From Gluconobacter sp. Gdi (GTDB lineage Bacteria; Pseudomonadota; Alphaproteobacteria; Acetobacterales; Acetobacteraceae), in contig NZ_BLJQ01000002.1 in NCBI RefSeq assembly GCF_014132155.1, positions 372,001 to 436,000 on the forward strand: a stretch of DNA of 64,000 nt, written 5' to 3'. A program made the position numbers and the translations under genes. The notes under the pieces were generated by a model. That model did no database searches, was not told the DNA's origin, and saw only the letters and a program-made list of their open reading frames with translations. Positions 25,037-35,580 of the stretch are shown here, one piece after another (position 1 is the first letter of the stretch; each line of letters opens with the position of its first letter).

Positions 25037-27764
25037 GGGATGCCGGACGACGGGCTAGAATTTCACGTTTGCCCACATGGTTGGCTGGCCCGATGATGCC
25101 TTCTTTTTCCATCTGGTCGATCAGCTTCGCTGCGCGGTTATACCCGATCGAGAGATGGCGCTGGATAAAGCTGGTCGAGGCGCGACCTTCCGTCATGACA
25201 ATGTCTACGGCCTGTTCGAACAGGCTGCCTTCACCATCTCCACCGCTTCCGCCGCTGCTCATGCCGCCACCGGAGGAGCCACCTTCTTCATCTTCCCCGG
25301 AGACAACGTCATCGTTGTAGATCGGATCGCCCTTTGAGCGCAGATCTGCCACGACTTCTTCAACCTCATCATCCGCCACAAACGGGCCGTGGACACGCGT
25401 AATACGGCCACCACCTTGCATGAACAGCATGTCACCCTGACCAAGAAGCTGCTCGGCACCCTGTTCCTGCAGAATGGTACGACTGTCGAACTTGCTGATG
25501 ACCTGGAAGGAAATACGGGTTGGGAAGTTGGCCTTGATGGTGCCGGTAATCACGTCCACGGACGGGCGCTGCGTTGCCATGATGACGTGAATACCAGCCG
25601 CACGCGCCTTCTGCGCAAGACGCTGCACCGCCGTCTCGATTTCCTTACCAGCGACCATCATCAGGTCAGCCATTTCGTCGATCACCACCACGATATACGG
25701 CAGGTTTTCCAGCGGAACCTGCTGTTCGTCAAAGACGGGTTTGCCTGTCTCAGGGTCAAAGCCGGTCTGAACGCGGCGGGTCACCATCTCCCCGGATGCC
25801 CGAAGCTGGCTGACGCGTTCGTTGTAGCCGTTGATATTACGGACCTGAAGCTGCGCCATCAGACGATAGCGACGGTCCATCTCCTGCACGGTCCACTTGA
25901 GAGCACTGACAGCCTTTGCCGGTTCCGTCACCACTGGGGTCAAAAGATGCGGAATTCCGTCGTAAATCGACAGTTCCAAGATCTTTGGATCAATCATGAT
26001 CAGACGGCACTCTTCCGGACTAAGCCGATAGAGCAGTGACAGGATCATGGAGTTGATACCGACGGACTTACCCGATCCAGTCGTACCAGCGACCAGAAGG
26101 TGCGGCATTTTTGCCAGGTCCGTATAGACCGGAACGCCAGCAATATCCTTGCCCAGCGCAATCTGGAGGCGGCCCACGCCATTGGTCCATTCCGGCGTCA
26201 TAAGCAGTTCGGAGAAGAACACCATCTCGCGCTTGGCGTTCGGAACCTCGATACCAATGACATTTCGGCCCGGCACCGTCGCGATGCGCACACTGAGAAC
26301 GGAGAGGGAGCGCGCCACGTCATCCGCCAGACCGATCACACGTGACGATCGGATACCCGGAGCCGGTTCAAGCTCATAAAGCGTGACAACCGGGCCTGCG
26401 TGAATGTCGCCAATCGTGCCCTGAACGCCGTAATCCGCCAGAACGCTTTCCAGCAGTCGTGCATTGGACTGAAGCGTTTCCTGCGAGGGACCTGTGGAGG
26501 CGTGTGCAGGCGGTGGGTTCAGCAGAGACAGCGGGGGAAGTTCCCAGCCTGTTGCTGCGGGGGTGCGCGGTGGCATCGGGCGGGCGGCAGGTTGTGGCTG
26601 AGCCGGGCGCTCAGGACGACGCATTCCGAAGAGGCTGCGGCGCTGTTCCGGCTCTGGTGCAGGCGGCTCGATGCTGCTCTGCGGCCCATCTTCATCCGTA
26701 TCGTCTTCAACATGCGAACGCTGGATCGTTTGAACGTTCCGCTGGCGCGCAATCTGTGCCAGTCGTTCCGCATAAGGGTTGGACGGCGCTTCTTCCTCTT
26801 CCGGCACCTGCGGATCTGGGGCCGCGGCGCTGGCAGCCTCTTTCCGCATGACTGCCGGATGCTCGTAAGGGTCTTCCGCCGTTTCCATGGGAGGCTGCAT
26901 CCAGCCCGTATTCTGCGGCACGAAGGGAGACGGGCGCGTGCTCGGGTCGCTCTTGCCGAAGCTGCGACGCAGAAAAGACAGGGGCGCTGCATCTGGTGCA
27001 GGGCTGCTTCCCGTATTGCCACGCTGGAATTCGTACTGACGCGGGTCCGGAGCAGGACGATCGGACGTCTGCGGGCCGTTCATGCGTCGGGCAAGGGCCA
27101 CGGGCTGGCGGGCCAGCAATGCGGCGCCCTGTCCCATGGCACGCCATTCGCGCCACTGAAGCCCCATGGCAAGTGGCATCAGAATGCCCATCAGGAGCAG
27201 AACAAGAAACACTGCTAGTGCGCTGCCTGCTGAACCGGCTTCAGCATGTGCGGCGTCAAGCAGACGATGAGCACAGGACACGCCCATTTCGCCGCCCAGA
27301 CCAGCCGCGGTCGGCCAGGCCACTTCAAGCCCCGGAATAAGCAGCTGGAGCGTGCCAATGAACGTGGCGCCGGCCGGAAGCAGCAGCAGTGCAGCAATAA
27401 TCCGGACGATGGGGGCGCTCATGCCGTGATGACGGACCATACGCCAGGCCCAGGCGAGCAATACGACAATCGGCAGACCGCTTCCTAGGCCCAGCCACTG
27501 CACCAGACCATCGGAAATGGTGGCGCCGGTCCGGCCCAGAAGGTTCGTCGGCTCTGTTCCTGTGGACGTATTGAACGACGGATCGTGCGGGTTGAAGCTC
27601 CAAAGCGCGATGCCGATGGCAACAGCCGCAATCAGAAAGCCCAGTCCCAGAAGCTCCATGAGGCGGGCGTTCAGCGCACTCCGGAGCTTTGGTGTCATGT
27701 GACGGTCGTGTGCTTCACGAACGATGTTGCGCACTGTGCTGGTCGAACGGCTGAACACGGCCAA
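25026..27764 (-). CDS. ftsK: DNA translocase FtsK
   Basis: 912 aa. An N-terminal membrane domain (~4 helices within residues 30-210) anchors it at the division septum; a Pro/Glu-rich linker (~220-430) follows; then the motor with Walker A GTTGSGKS (Lys near residue 566), Walker [13 protein letters not shown] and the [19 protein letters not shown] block; and a C-terminal gamma winged-helix domain ([21 protein letters not shown]) that reads KOPS/FRS-like polarity sequences. It pumps chromosome termini and activates XerCD at dif. The linker is shorter than in E. coli. A Gly/Ser-rich tract joins motor and gamma. Confidence 0.96.
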   Translation of the reverse strand: MAVFSRSTSTVRNIVREAHDRHMTPKLRSALNARLMELLGLGFLIAAVAIGIALWSFNPHDPSFNTSTGTEPTNLLGRTGATISDGLVQWLGLGSGLPIVVLLAWAWRMVRHHGMSAPIVRIIAALLLLPAGATFIGTLQLLIPGLEVAWPTAAGLGGEMGVSCAHRLLDAAHAEAGSAGSALAVFLVLLLMGILMPLAMGLQWREWRAMGQGAALLARQPVALARRMNGPQTSDRPAPDPRQYEFQRGNTGSSPAPDAAPLSFLRRSFGKSDPSTRPSPFVPQNTGWMQPPMETAEDPYEHPAVMRKEAASAAAPDPQVPEEEEAPSNPYAERLAQIARQRNVQTIQRSHVEDDTDEDGPQSSIEPPAPEPEQRRSLFGMRRPERPAQPQPAARPMPPRTPAATGWELPPLSLLNPPPAHASTGPSQETLQSNARLLESVLADYGVQGTIGDIHAGPVVTLYELEPAPGIRSSRVIGLADDVARSLSVLSVRIATVPGRNVIGIEVPNAKREMVFFSELLMTPEWTNGVGRLQIALGKDIAGVPVYTDLAKMPHLLVAGTTGSGKSVGINSMILSLLYRLSPEECRLIMIDPKILELSIYDGIPHLLTPVVTEPAKAVSALKWTVQEMDRRYRLMAQLQVRNINGYNERVSQLRASGEMVTRRVQTGFDPETGKPVFDEQQVPLENLPYIVVVIDEMADLMMVAGKEIETAVQRLAQKARAAGIHVIMATQRPSVDVITGTIKANFPTRISFQVISKFDSRTILQEQGAEQLLGQGDMLFMQGGGRITRVHGPFVADDEVEEVVADLRSKGDPIYNDDVVSGEDEEGGSSGGGMSSGGSGGDGEGSLFEQAVDIVMTEGRASTSFIQRHLSIGYNRAAKLIDQMEKEGIIGPANHVGKREILARRPASHED

Positions 27765-27851
27765 GTCTCGTCACCCCGTCGGTTTTCTGGATTACGGCTT
27801 TCAGATCAAGACTGAATTATACCTGACAGGCCACTGAATACAGTAGGAAAA

Positions 27852-28451
27852 TTAAGGAACAGTGGATGAATGTCGCCAGATGGTCACCTTTGCCGCGCCG
27901 AATTTCCGGATCACGAGTGGCTCGGCAGGAAGTGTGGGAGAAAAGTGTTCGGAAGGTGGCACAAACGGGGCAAAATCTTCAGTTGCTCCCGTCTCTGCAA
28001 CGATCAGTGCACCTTCAGCAATCCAGCCCCCTCGTGCCAGAGCGCGCAGACCCGATTCGACCAGTGTTTTCCCGTAAGGTGGATCCAGGAAAATCAGCGT
28101 ATGCGGCTCTGTCGCACGGGGCGGATGCGTCACGCTGCAACTCAGCACGCGGGAGATGTTCCGGGCGCGACAGATATCGAGATTGGCGCGCAGGGCGTTC
28201 AGGGCATTACGGTCCCGCTCGATGAAAGACGCACGCTGAGCCCCGCGGGACAGGGCTTCCAGGCCCATCGCCCCTGTCCCGGCATAACCGTCCAGGACAA
28301 TGGCCTCTTCAAGCTCATCATGCCCGTACCATGGGGCATGAGCGAGCATGTCAAAGATGGCCTGCCGCGTCCGATCAGATGTGGGGCGCGTTCCTTCTCC
28401 CCGTGGGGCCATAAGTGCACGGCCCTTGTTCTCTCCGCCAACAATCCGCAT
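27852..28451 (-). CDS. rsmD: 16S rRNA (guanine966-N2)-methyltransferase RsmD
   Basis: 199 aa SAM-dependent methyltransferase. The N-terminus MRIVGGENKGRAL is typical of RsmD; VLDGYAGTGAMGLEALSRGA is the SAM-binding motif I and FLDPPYGKTL the catalytic (D/N)PPY motif. It methylates G966 of 16S rRNA during 30S assembly. It lies three bases after the RsuA-type pseudouridine synthase gene, forming an rRNA-modification pair. Confidence 0.93.
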   Translation of the reverse strand: MRIVGGENKGRALMAPRGEGTRPTSDRTRQAIFDMLAHAPWYGHDELEEAIVLDGYAGTGAMGLEALSRGAQRASFIERDRNALNALRANLDICRARNISRVLSCSVTHPPRATEPHTLIFLDPPYGKTLVESGLRALARGGWIAEGALIVAETGATEDFAPFVPPSEHFSPTLPAEPLVIRKFGAAKVTIWRHSSTVP

Positions 28452-28454
28452 GAA

Positions 28455-29240
28455 TCAGCGGGTCCGCTTGCGGGTCGGAGCAGGTAGATCGGGGATCTGC
28501 TCGCGCAGCGTCTTACCGTTGACTTCCTCAAGCTCGCGCGCCTTCAGGGAGCCCAGCTGAAACGGACCATACGACAGACGGATCAGTCGGCTCACATGCA
28601 GGTTCAGGCCGCGCATGACCTGACGGATTTCACGGTTCTTGCCTTCACGCAAAGAGACGGTCAGCCAGGAGTTGTCACCCTTGACGGAATCCAGTTCGGC
28701 TTCGATCGAGCCATAACGGATGCCTTCAAATTCAAAACCATCGACCAGAGAGGCCAGACGTCTCTCGTCCACCATGCCAAAGACGCGCACACGGTAACGG
28801 CGGACCCAGGCATTGCCGGGTAGTTCCAGACGACGTGCCAGTTCGCCATCGTTTGTCAGCAGCAGCAGACCTTCGGAATTGATATCCAGCCGGCCGACGC
28901 TGATAACACGCGGCATTCCCTCAGGCAGGGAGTCAAAAACTGTCCGGCGTTCCTGCGGGTCACGATGCGTGGTCAGAAGGCCGTCAGGCTTGTGATAACG
29001 CCACAGACGGGTACGCTCGGGATTATCCACGGGCTTACCGTCAACCAGCACGATGTCACCCGGCTGAACGAATGTTGCGGGATGCGTGACGGGCTGGCCG
29101 TCCATCTTGATCCGGCCGTCTTCGATCATGCGTTCCACGTCACGACGGCTGGCAACGCCAGCGCGCGCAAGGAACTTCGCGATGCGTTCGCCTCTTGGGC
29201 CGTCGGATGTTTCAGGGGTCGGGTTAAGTTCTTCGGTCAT
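28455..29240 (-). CDS. RsuA/RluB-family rRNA pseudouridine synthase
   Basis: 261 aa. An S4 RNA-binding domain (RIAKFLARAGVASRRDVERM) precedes the catalytic core with GRLDINSEGLLLLTNDG, where the Asp is nucleophilic, and RQVMRGLNLHVSRLIR. It is expected to make a pseudouridine in 23S or 16S rRNA (RluB, or RluF/RsuA-like). Its start overlaps the stop of the glutamine amidotransferase gene by four bases and it abuts rsmD, so the three are one operon. Confidence 0.9.
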   Translation of the reverse strand: MTEELNPTPETSDGPRGERIAKFLARAGVASRRDVERMIEDGRIKMDGQPVTHPATFVQPGDIVLVDGKPVDNPERTRLWRYHKPDGLLTTHRDPQERRTVFDSLPEGMPRVISVGRLDINSEGLLLLTNDGELARRLELPGNAWVRRYRVRVFGMVDERRLASLVDGFEFEGIRYGSIEAELDSVKGDNSWLTVSLREGKNREIRQVMRGLNLHVSRLIRLSYGPFQLGSLKARELEEVNGKTLREQIPDLPAPTRKRTR

Positions 29241-29965
29241 CGTGCTGCTGCCTCCACCAGCGCCGCATACAGGCGACGGTCGCCGGGGTCGAGGGTGAAT
29301 TCAGGATGCCACTGTACACCAATGGCGAATTTTGCGTCGTCCAGTTCGATTGCCTCGATCACACCGTCTGCTGCAACAGCCGAGATTTTTGCCCTTCCTG
29401 CCGTTCGCACAGCCTGATGGTGAGACGAATTGACGTGCATAATCTCGGTGTCAGCAATGCGGGCCAGGCGGGTGCTAGCCACAAGGGAAACCGTATGTCC
29501 GGGTTCATGGCGAGGGTTGGGCTGCTCGTGTTCCAGTTCGGGTGGAAGATGCTGGATCAGCGTCCCGCCCGCATTCACGGCCATAAGTTGCATGCCGCCG
29601 CAGATTCCGAGAACGGGAATGTCCCGCTTGAGCGCAGCACGCAGAAGGGCAAGCTCGGCAGATGTTCTGGCGGGACGGGGAGCGGTCAGAGAATGAGGCT
29701 CTTCCCCATACAGCGCAGGATCAACATCAAACGCGCCGCCAGTGATAACGAGGGCGTCCAGGCGTTCCACTATCGCTTCCGCGTTCCCCATATACCCCAG
29801 GCAGACTGGTAAGCCGCCAGCATCACTGAGGGCCGTGAGATAATTTTCCCGCAAGGCATAATAAGGATAGCGAGAAAATTGTCCCGGACCGCCAGGTTCA
29901 TGATCGAGCGTAAGACCAATGAGCGGAGCTGTGTTCCGGGAAGGGGATGGACGGGCAGTGGTCAT
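29237..29965 (-). CDS. class I glutamine amidotransferase, PuuD-like
   Basis: 242 aa from the ATG at 29965; alternative ATGs at 29974 and 29977. The nucleophile Cys is in VLGICGGMQLMAVNAGG and the His/Glu pair in GVQWHPEF, the catalytic triad of class I glutamine amidotransferases. The overall order fits gamma-glutamyl-GABA hydrolase (PuuD) or related gamma-glutamyl amine hydrolases. No other puu gene is nearby. It is divergent from tadA with less than 20 bp between starts and is the first gene of the run into rsuA-type and rsmD. Confidence 0.8.
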   Translation of the reverse strand: MTTARPSPSRNTAPLIGLTLDHEPGGPGQFSRYPYYALRENYLTALSDAGGLPVCLGYMGNAEAIVERLDALVITGGAFDVDPALYGEEPHSLTAPRPARTSAELALLRAALKRDIPVLGICGGMQLMAVNAGGTLIQHLPPELEHEQPNPRHEPGHTVSLVASTRLARIADTEIMHVNSSHHQAVRTAGRAKISAVAADGVIEAIELDDAKFAIGVQWHPEFTLDPGDRRLYAALVEAAAR

Positions 29966-29983
29966 ACGCCCCATCATCGCATC

Positions 29984-30448
29984 ATGATTCAGGCCGATAC
30001 AAGCCGCGCCATGCAGATGGCTCTTGATGCCGCAGACGAAGCGGCCCGACAGGGTGAAGTTCCCGTGGGGGCAGTTGTGCTGGATGCGGCGGGAGATGTC
30101 GTGTCCGTGGCGCGCAACCGCGTAGAGGAACTGTATGACGCCTCTGCCCATGCTGAATTGTTGGCCATGCGTGCCGCAGCGGTGAAGCTTGGCTCTTCGC
30201 GCCTGACAGGATGTACGCTTGTGGTCACGCTGGAACCCTGCCCGATGTGCGCGGGTGCCATTGTGCATTTCCGGTGCGAGCGTGTCGTGTTCGGTGCTTA
30301 TGATCCCAAAGGTGGCGGCGTAGAGCATGGCCCGCGTGTGTTTGAACGGCCGACCTGCCTGCACAAACCTGAAGTGATCGGCGGACTACGCGAACGGGAA
30401 GCTGCTCATCAGCTCAGGACATTTTTCCAGCGGCTGCGGAACGGGTGA
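29984..30448 (+). CDS. tadA: tRNA-specific adenosine deaminase
   Basis: 154 aa from MIQADTS. Zinc-deaminase motifs are HAELLAMR (zinc His and catalytic Glu) and PCPMCAGAI (zinc Cys pair), with the closing FFQRLRNG helix typical of TadA. It converts A34 to inosine in tRNA-Arg(ACG). The longer open frame from 29879 overlaps the divergent amidotransferase gene and is not favoured. Confidence 0.92.
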   Translation: MIQADTSRAMQMALDAADEAARQGEVPVGAVVLDAAGDVVSVARNRVEELYDASAHAELLAMRAAAVKLGSSRLTGCTLVVTLEPCPMCAGAIVHFRCERVVFGAYDPKGGGVEHGPRVFERPTCLHKPEVIGGLREREAAHQLRTFFQRLRNG

Positions 30449-30561
30449 CAAACAAAGACTTACGGATGTTTCACCTCCCGGTCAGCTTGGTGAATGGGAA
30501 CGCAGTGCATAGTGCGGACTTATAACGACCGAACCGTTCTTCTGTAACAATCGGGACTGAC

Positions 30562-32088
30562 ATGACCACACGCTTCCGCGCTTCCCTTGCTGCCCTCGCT
30601 GCCACGACCTTTCTGGTCGCCGCTTCCGCTGCCATGGCGGATAACGGAGCCATCAAGCCGCAGACCAATGTTCAGGCGCTGCCCAACTTCGTCACTCTTG
30701 TGAAGCAGGTGAAGCCTGCCGTCGTCTCCATCACGGCACACATCAAGGCCGATGTTGCCGAACAGGAAGAGAACGGTCCAGGCGGTGATGGCGGCGGCGG
30801 AATGCAGGGTTCGCCTTTCCCGTTTCCTTTCCCGTTCCAGATGATGCCGCAGCAACAGCAGCAGAACCGCACGGTGGAAGCTCGCGGATCAGGCTTCATC
30901 ATCTCGGCTGATGGTTATGTTGTGACCAACAACCACGTTGTGAATGGCGCCACGAAGGTGACGGTCACGCTGGATGACGGGACTACATTGCAGGCCAAGA
31001 TCATTGGCCGCGATCCGAAGACGGACGTGGCTCTTCTGCGTGTGAAGCCAACCGGAAAACTGCCGTTCATTGACCTCGGTGATTCTGATGATGTCCAGCC
31101 GGGCGAATGGGTCGTTGCCGTCGGCAATCCCTACGGTCTTGGCGGAACCGTGACGGCAGGTATCGTCTCGGCTCTGGGTCGTGATCTGCATTCCGGCGCG
31201 TATAACGATTTCATTCAGGTTGATGCGCCGATCAATCACGGCAACTCCGGTGGCCCGCTGTTCACGCAGGATGGCAAGGTCGTGGGCATCAACTCCATGA
31301 TCATTTCGCCGAACGGTGGCGGCTCAATCGGTATCGGCTTTGCCATTCCGTCCAACACGGTGCGATCTGTCGTCGATCAGCTTGAAAAGACGGGTCATGT
31401 GACGCGTGGCTATTTCGGCATCGAGGGGCAGGATATTTCTCCGACGATGGCTCAGGCGCTCAACCTGAAGTCCCCGGAGCCCGGTGCTCCGCCGCATGGT
31501 ACGCTGGTGGCGTCCGTCTCCAAGGGTAGCCCGGCTGAAAAGGCCGGGATCAAGAGCGGCGACGTCATCCTGACGCTGAATGGCCATCCGGTGAAGAACG
31601 GCCATGATCTGGCTGTGAAGGTTGTCTCCATTGCGCCCGGAACAGACGCTACGGTAAACCTGCTGCGTGACGGCAAGCCGATGGATGTAAAGTTCACGGT
31701 GGGCAACCTTGCTAACCAGGATCATGGCAGCGGTGGTGCAGATAGTAGCCAGTCCGCCGGTGCTGGCAAGCTTGGTGTGTCTCTGGCATCCCTGACGCCG
31801 CGCGCCCGACAGGAACTAGGCCTGGATGACAGCGTGCAGGGCGCCGTCGTTGCTGACGTTGTTCAGGGTTCCCCAGCTGATCAGTCTGGCATTCGTCCAG
31901 GCGACATTATTGTGGCCGTGGGAAATCACGTCACGCCGTCTCCGAAGGCTGTGGTGGCACAGGTGCGTGACGCTCTGTCCCGCAAGCAGCCCCCTCTGCT
32001 ACGCATCCTGCGTGACGGGCAGCAGCTCTTTGTTGCTGTCTCGCCTGATGGTTCGGATGATGGCAGCTCAGGCGACGATCTTCAGTAA
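30562..32088 (+). CDS. periplasmic serine endoprotease, DegP/HtrA family
   Basis: 508 aa. A signal peptide (ASLAALAATTFLVAASAAMA) precedes a trypsin-like domain with the triad His (VVTNNHVVNG), Asp (KTDVALLRV) and Ser (NHGNSGGPLF), and two PDZ domains (GTLVASVSKGSPAEKAGIKSG; GAVVADVVQGSPADQSGIRPG). A Gly/Pro/Gln-rich insert (about residues 72-94) lies between the signal peptide and the catalytic core. These proteases degrade misfolded envelope proteins and can act as chaperones. The gene is monocistronic: it follows tadA by 113 bp and ends in a strong terminator. Which of DegP/DegQ/MucD it corresponds to is not decided. Confidence 0.93.
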   Translation: MTTRFRASLAALAATTFLVAASAAMADNGAIKPQTNVQALPNFVTLVKQVKPAVVSITAHIKADVAEQEENGPGGDGGGGMQGSPFPFPFPFQMMPQQQQQNRTVEARGSGFIISADGYVVTNNHVVNGATKVTVTLDDGTTLQAKIIGRDPKTDVALLRVKPTGKLPFIDLGDSDDVQPGEWVVAVGNPYGLGGTVTAGIVSALGRDLHSGAYNDFIQVDAPINHGNSGGPLFTQDGKVVGINSMIISPNGGGSIGIGFAIPSNTVRSVVDQLEKTGHVTRGYFGIEGQDISPTMAQALNLKSPEPGAPPHGTLVASVSKGSPAEKAGIKSGDVILTLNGHPVKNGHDLAVKVVSIAPGTDATVNLLRDGKPMDVKFTVGNLANQDHGSGGADSSQSAGAGKLGVSLASLTPRARQELGLDDSVQGAVVADVVQGSPADQSGIRPGDIIVAVGNHVTPSPKAVVAQVRDALSRKQPPLLRILRDGQQLFVAVSPDGSDDGSSGDDLQ

Positions 32089-32114
32089 TTCTCGTATCCG
32101 GTTTTGCGAAACAA

Positions 32115-32146
32115 AGCGGGGGGACAGATGTCTCCCCGCTTTTTTT
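32115..32146 (+). terminator. intrinsic terminator of the DegP-type gene
   Basis: A ten-position stem (AGCGGGGGGA / TCTCCCCGCT, one G-T pair) with a six-base loop is followed by six further T. It lies 27 bp after the protease stop codon. Confidence 0.9.
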
Positions 32147-32278
32147 ATGGTCGTCACAAGGGAAGGCGTCAGAGTTCTGTAACTGGACAGAAGCCCCGAG
32201 ATAAGTTTTTCTCAGCCGCAATTGGCGTTCGTGCGTTACGGTCGCTTAAAACGCGGATCTGTTAAGGATTTTGGATTA

Positions 32279-33925
32279 ATGGCCAATATCAGCCCCCTCG
32301 CCGGAAAAACGCTCGATCAGTCGCAGTTGACGGATATATCGGCCCTGGTTGCCGCTTATTATGATCGTAAGCCGGACGTCTCCATCCCGACCCAGCGTGT
32401 TTCGTTCGGGACTTCCGGACACCGCGGTTCGTCTTTCCATACCAGCTTCAACGAAGGCCATATCCTCGCCATCTGTGAAGCAATTTGTCGGTATCGTAAG
32501 GCGGAGGGGATTGATGGCCCGCTTTTCATTGGCATTGACTCGCACGCCCTGTCGGCCCCGGCACAGCGTTCGGCCATTGAGGTTTTCGCGGCCCACGGCA
32601 TTGATGTCCGCATCGACCAGAACGATGGCTACACGCCAACCCCCGTCATTTCCCACGCCATCCTGACCTACAACAAAGGCCGCACAACGGGGCTGGCCGA
32701 TGGTGTTGTCGTCACGCCGTCCCATAACCCGCCGACGGATGGTGGCTTCAAGTACAATCCGACGAACGGTGGTCCGGCAGATACGGCCGTGACGAAAGCC
32801 ATTCAGGACATGGCGAATGAGCTGCTGGCGAACGGCCTGAAGGACGTAAAGCGCCTGCCTTACGACGAAGCCAAGAACGCACCGTCCATCAAGCGCTATG
32901 ATTACGTCACGCCGTATGTGGCCGATCTGGAAAACGTCATCGACATGGCGGCCATCCGTGATGCGGGCGTGAAGATTGGTATTGATCCGCTGGGTGGCGC
33001 TGCGGTTGGTTACTGGAAGCCGATTGTTGAGAAGTACGGCCTGAACGCTACGATCGTCAGCGATGTTGTGGACCCGCAGTTCGCGTTCATGACGGCAGAC
33101 TGGGACGGGCAGATCCGTATGGACTGCTCCTCGCCCTACGCCATGGCGCGTCTCATCAAGATGGGCCAGGATTTCGACGTCGCATTCGCCAATGACACAG
33201 ACGCAGACCGTCATGGCATCGTTGCCATGCCGGATGGCCTGATGAACCCGAACCACTATCTGGCTGTGGCGGTCTCGTACCTGTTCCAGAACCGTCCGGA
33301 CTGGAAGCTTGATCTTGGCGTCGGCAAGACACTAGTGAGCAGTGGTCTGATTGATCGCGTTGTCGCAGATATGGGCCGCAAACTGGTCGAAGTGCCGGTC
33401 GGCCTGAAATGGTTCGTGCCGGGCCTGATGGATGGCTCGCTGGGCTTTGGCGGCGAGGAGAGTGCAGGCGCAACCTTCCTGCGTCGTGATGGCTCAGTCT
33501 GGACGACCGACAAAGATGGCCTCATTCTCGGTCTTCTTGCTGCGGAAATCACGGCCAAGACGGGCAAGAACCCGAGCCAGCACTACCATGAGATCATCGC
33601 TCGCCTCGGCACGCCGTACTATGCGCGGATCGACGCAGCGGCGAACCCGGAACAGAAGGCCAAGCTCAGCAAGCTGGCGCCGGAACAGTTCCCGCTGGAA
33701 GAACTCGCTGGTGACAAGATTATTGCCAAGCTCACGAAGGCACCGGGCAATGGCGCGGCGATCGGTGGCCTGAAGGTTGTGACGGAAAACGGTTGGTTCG
33801 CAGCCCGTCCGTCCGGCACGGAAGATGTTTACAAAATCTATGCCGAGAGCTTCAAAAGCCCAGAGCACCTGAAGGCCATTCAGGACGAGGCTCAGGCTGC
33901 AATTTCCAAAGTCTTTGCGTCTTGA
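32279..33925 (+). CDS. pgm: phosphoglucomutase (alpha-D-glucose phosphate-specific)
   Basis: 548 aa from the ATG at 32279 (AAGGA ten bases upstream); a reading from 32222 adds 19 unlikely residues. The active-site phosphoserine is in [17 protein letters not shown], the Mg2+ site is DTDADRHG, the sugar loop is GGEESAG and the phosphate loop [12 protein letters not shown]. It interconverts glucose-1-phosphate and glucose-6-phosphate, feeding UDP-glucose for cell-envelope and exopolysaccharide synthesis. It has its own terminator. Confidence 0.96.
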   Translation: MANISPLAGKTLDQSQLTDISALVAAYYDRKPDVSIPTQRVSFGTSGHRGSSFHTSFNEGHILAICEAICRYRKAEGIDGPLFIGIDSHALSAPAQRSAIEVFAAHGIDVRIDQNDGYTPTPVISHAILTYNKGRTTGLADGVVVTPSHNPPTDGGFKYNPTNGGPADTAVTKAIQDMANELLANGLKDVKRLPYDEAKNAPSIKRYDYVTPYVADLENVIDMAAIRDAGVKIGIDPLGGAAVGYWKPIVEKYGLNATIVSDVVDPQFAFMTADWDGQIRMDCSSPYAMARLIKMGQDFDVAFANDTDADRHGIVAMPDGLMNPNHYLAVAVSYLFQNRPDWKLDLGVGKTLVSSGLIDRVVADMGRKLVEVPVGLKWFVPGLMDGSLGFGGEESAGATFLRRDGSVWTTDKDGLILGLLAAEITAKTGKNPSQHYHEIIARLGTPYYARIDAAANPEQKAKLSKLAPEQFPLEELAGDKIIAKLTKAPGNGAAIGGLKVVTENGWFAARPSGTEDVYKIYAESFKSPEHLKAIQDEAQAAISKVFAS

Positions 33926-33959
33926 AGGTGCTGCCCTCACAAGCGCAGTAACAACATTG

Positions 33960-33993
33960 GGCCACCATTTTTAACGAGATGGTGGCCTTTTTT
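33960..33993 (+). terminator. intrinsic terminator of pgm
   Basis: A nine-bp stem (GGCCACCAT / ATGGTGGCC) with six T immediately after. It lies 34 bp beyond the pgm stop and before the convergent hflX gene. Confidence 0.88.
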
Positions 33994-34036
33994 GTGGAAC
34001 GTCTTTCTCGCCCGGTCAGAAAGGCAGCAAGGGCCT

Positions 34037-35389
34037 TTATTTTCCCGAGAGACTTCGGTGCAACCGTGCAATGGCACCTGGCAGGCCCCGGATTTTCAGA
34101 ATACGACCTGTCTCGTCGTGATCTTCGGACAGGACACGGGCACTTTCGTAAATCTCGCCGATCAGCCCCTGTTTCGAGTAGGGCAGTACCAGAACATCAT
34201 CGACCATCTTTGTCTCGAAAAAGGTGATCAGGCTTTCCCGTAAAGCGCTGACATCGTCCGGCCGATGGGCAGACAATGGAATGGCATCGGGATGCTTTTC
34301 CAGCAATTCAGCGCGCCGGGCGTCATCCACCTTATCCATCTTGTTCAGAACAAGCCGGGACGGCACAACATCGGCCCCGATTTCATGCAGAACGCTGCGG
34401 CTAACCTCAAGCTGCGCTTCGTAAGTCGGGTCCGAGGCATCTACGACAAACAGCAGTAGGGACGCTTCCAGCGCTTCAGACAGCGTGGAACGGAAAGAGG
34501 CGACCAGATCATGGGGAAGCTGTTTGATGAAGCCCACCGTGTCGGACACAAGAATACGCGGACGTGTCTCGGGCTGAAGCGTCCGGACTGTCGTATCAAG
34601 CGTAGCGAAGAGCTTGTCCTGAACCAGAACTTCGCTACCGGTGAGCGCGCGCATCAGGGAGGACTTGCCAGCATTGGTGTACCCCACCAGAGCGACGCGG
34701 AGCTGATCCCGCCGTGCAGAACGCCGGTTATCGCTATCGCGTTGCACGGCTTCAAGCTGGGTTTTCAGCTCGGCAAGGCGGTCCCGGATCTTGCGGCGAT
34801 CAAGCGACAGATTGGTTTCACCAGCCCCAGGCCCCTGCTGTCTGCCGCCACCATTCGAAGATTCCCGCAAGCGTGGTGCAACGTATTTCAGCCGCGCCAT
34901 CTCCACCTGAAGCTTTGCTTCGCGGGTGTTGGCGTGACGATGGAAAATTTCGACAATGACACCCGTACGATCCAGCACCTGCGCGCCGGTAGCGCGTTCA
35001 AGATTGCGGATCTGACTGGGTGTCAGCTCGTGGTCAACAATGACAAATTCTGGCTTGCGAGGGCCATCTGAGTCGTCTTCATCGGGCTCTGATGCTTCAA
35101 CGGTGCCCTCAAAGCGTTTGCGGGCCTTTGTCATCGGGGTCTTGACCATCGGTGTGATGATCCCGCGGCCGCCGGTAATGTCTGCGAGCTCTTCCAGCTT
35201 GCCAGCACCAAGGAGCGACGCAGCACCCGTACCTTCGCGCTTTTGGGAGACGGACCCGATGACGTCATAGCCAAGGGTTTTAACCAGTCTCCCCAGTTCT
35301 TCCAGGCTGGCTTCGTGTGCGACGTCATCGACGTCAGGGGTCTGGATGCCGACAAGAACGGCGAGCGGAATGGGGAGCTTTGTTTCCAT
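34037..35389 (-). CDS. hflX: ribosome-associated GTPase HflX
   Basis: 450 aa. The N-terminal HflX domain (VKTLGYDVIGSVSQKR; GAGKLEEL) and a helical linker with ERATGAQVLDRTGVIVEIFHRHANTREAK precede the G domain: G1 VGYTNAGKSS, G3 DTVGFIKQLPHDLVASF, G4 NKMD. HflX binds 50S subunits and rescues stalled or heat-damaged ribosomes. hfq, its frequent upstream neighbour, is absent. Residues ~85-105 hold an acidic insert (ASEPDEDDSDGP). The C-terminal ~85 residues beyond the G domain are typical of proteobacterial HflX. Confidence 0.94.
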   Translation of the reverse strand: METKLPIPLAVLVGIQTPDVDDVAHEASLEELGRLVKTLGYDVIGSVSQKREGTGAASLLGAGKLEELADITGGRGIITPMVKTPMTKARKRFEGTVEASEPDEDDSDGPRKPEFVIVDHELTPSQIRNLERATGAQVLDRTGVIVEIFHRHANTREAKLQVEMARLKYVAPRLRESSNGGGRQQGPGAGETNLSLDRRKIRDRLAELKTQLEAVQRDSDNRRSARRDQLRVALVGYTNAGKSSLMRALTGSEVLVQDKLFATLDTTVRTLQPETRPRILVSDTVGFIKQLPHDLVASFRSTLSEALEASLLLFVVDASDPTYEAQLEVSRSVLHEIGADVVPSRLVLNKMDKVDDARRAELLEKHPDAIPLSAHRPDDVSALRESLITFFETKMVDDVLVLPYSKQGLIGEIYESARVLSEDHDETGRILKIRGLPGAIARLHRSLSGK

Positions 35390-35580
35390 TCGGCCTTACA
35401 TAGCACGGATTATGGCAACGCCATCGAAATGCATGGACGGCGTGATTCACTGTTTCGATGGAGTGGAAAACAACGCATTTTCTGCACGTTTCTGACGAAG
35501 TTTGTTGTCTGGGGCTGGGGGGTGCGGCATGAGAAGGCACAATCAGAAACCACCCCTTTGCCGTCAGCAGGTCCGTACAG

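Noticed and set aside
29978-30364. Upstream extension of the PuuD-like gene
   Set aside because: The extension runs through tadA on the opposite strand and lacks family sequence; the start at 29965 gives a normal N-terminus.
32276-33256. A 326-codon open frame antisense to pgm
   Set aside because: It lies entirely within the well-supported pgm gene and shows the Arg/Val/His bias of a mirror frame.
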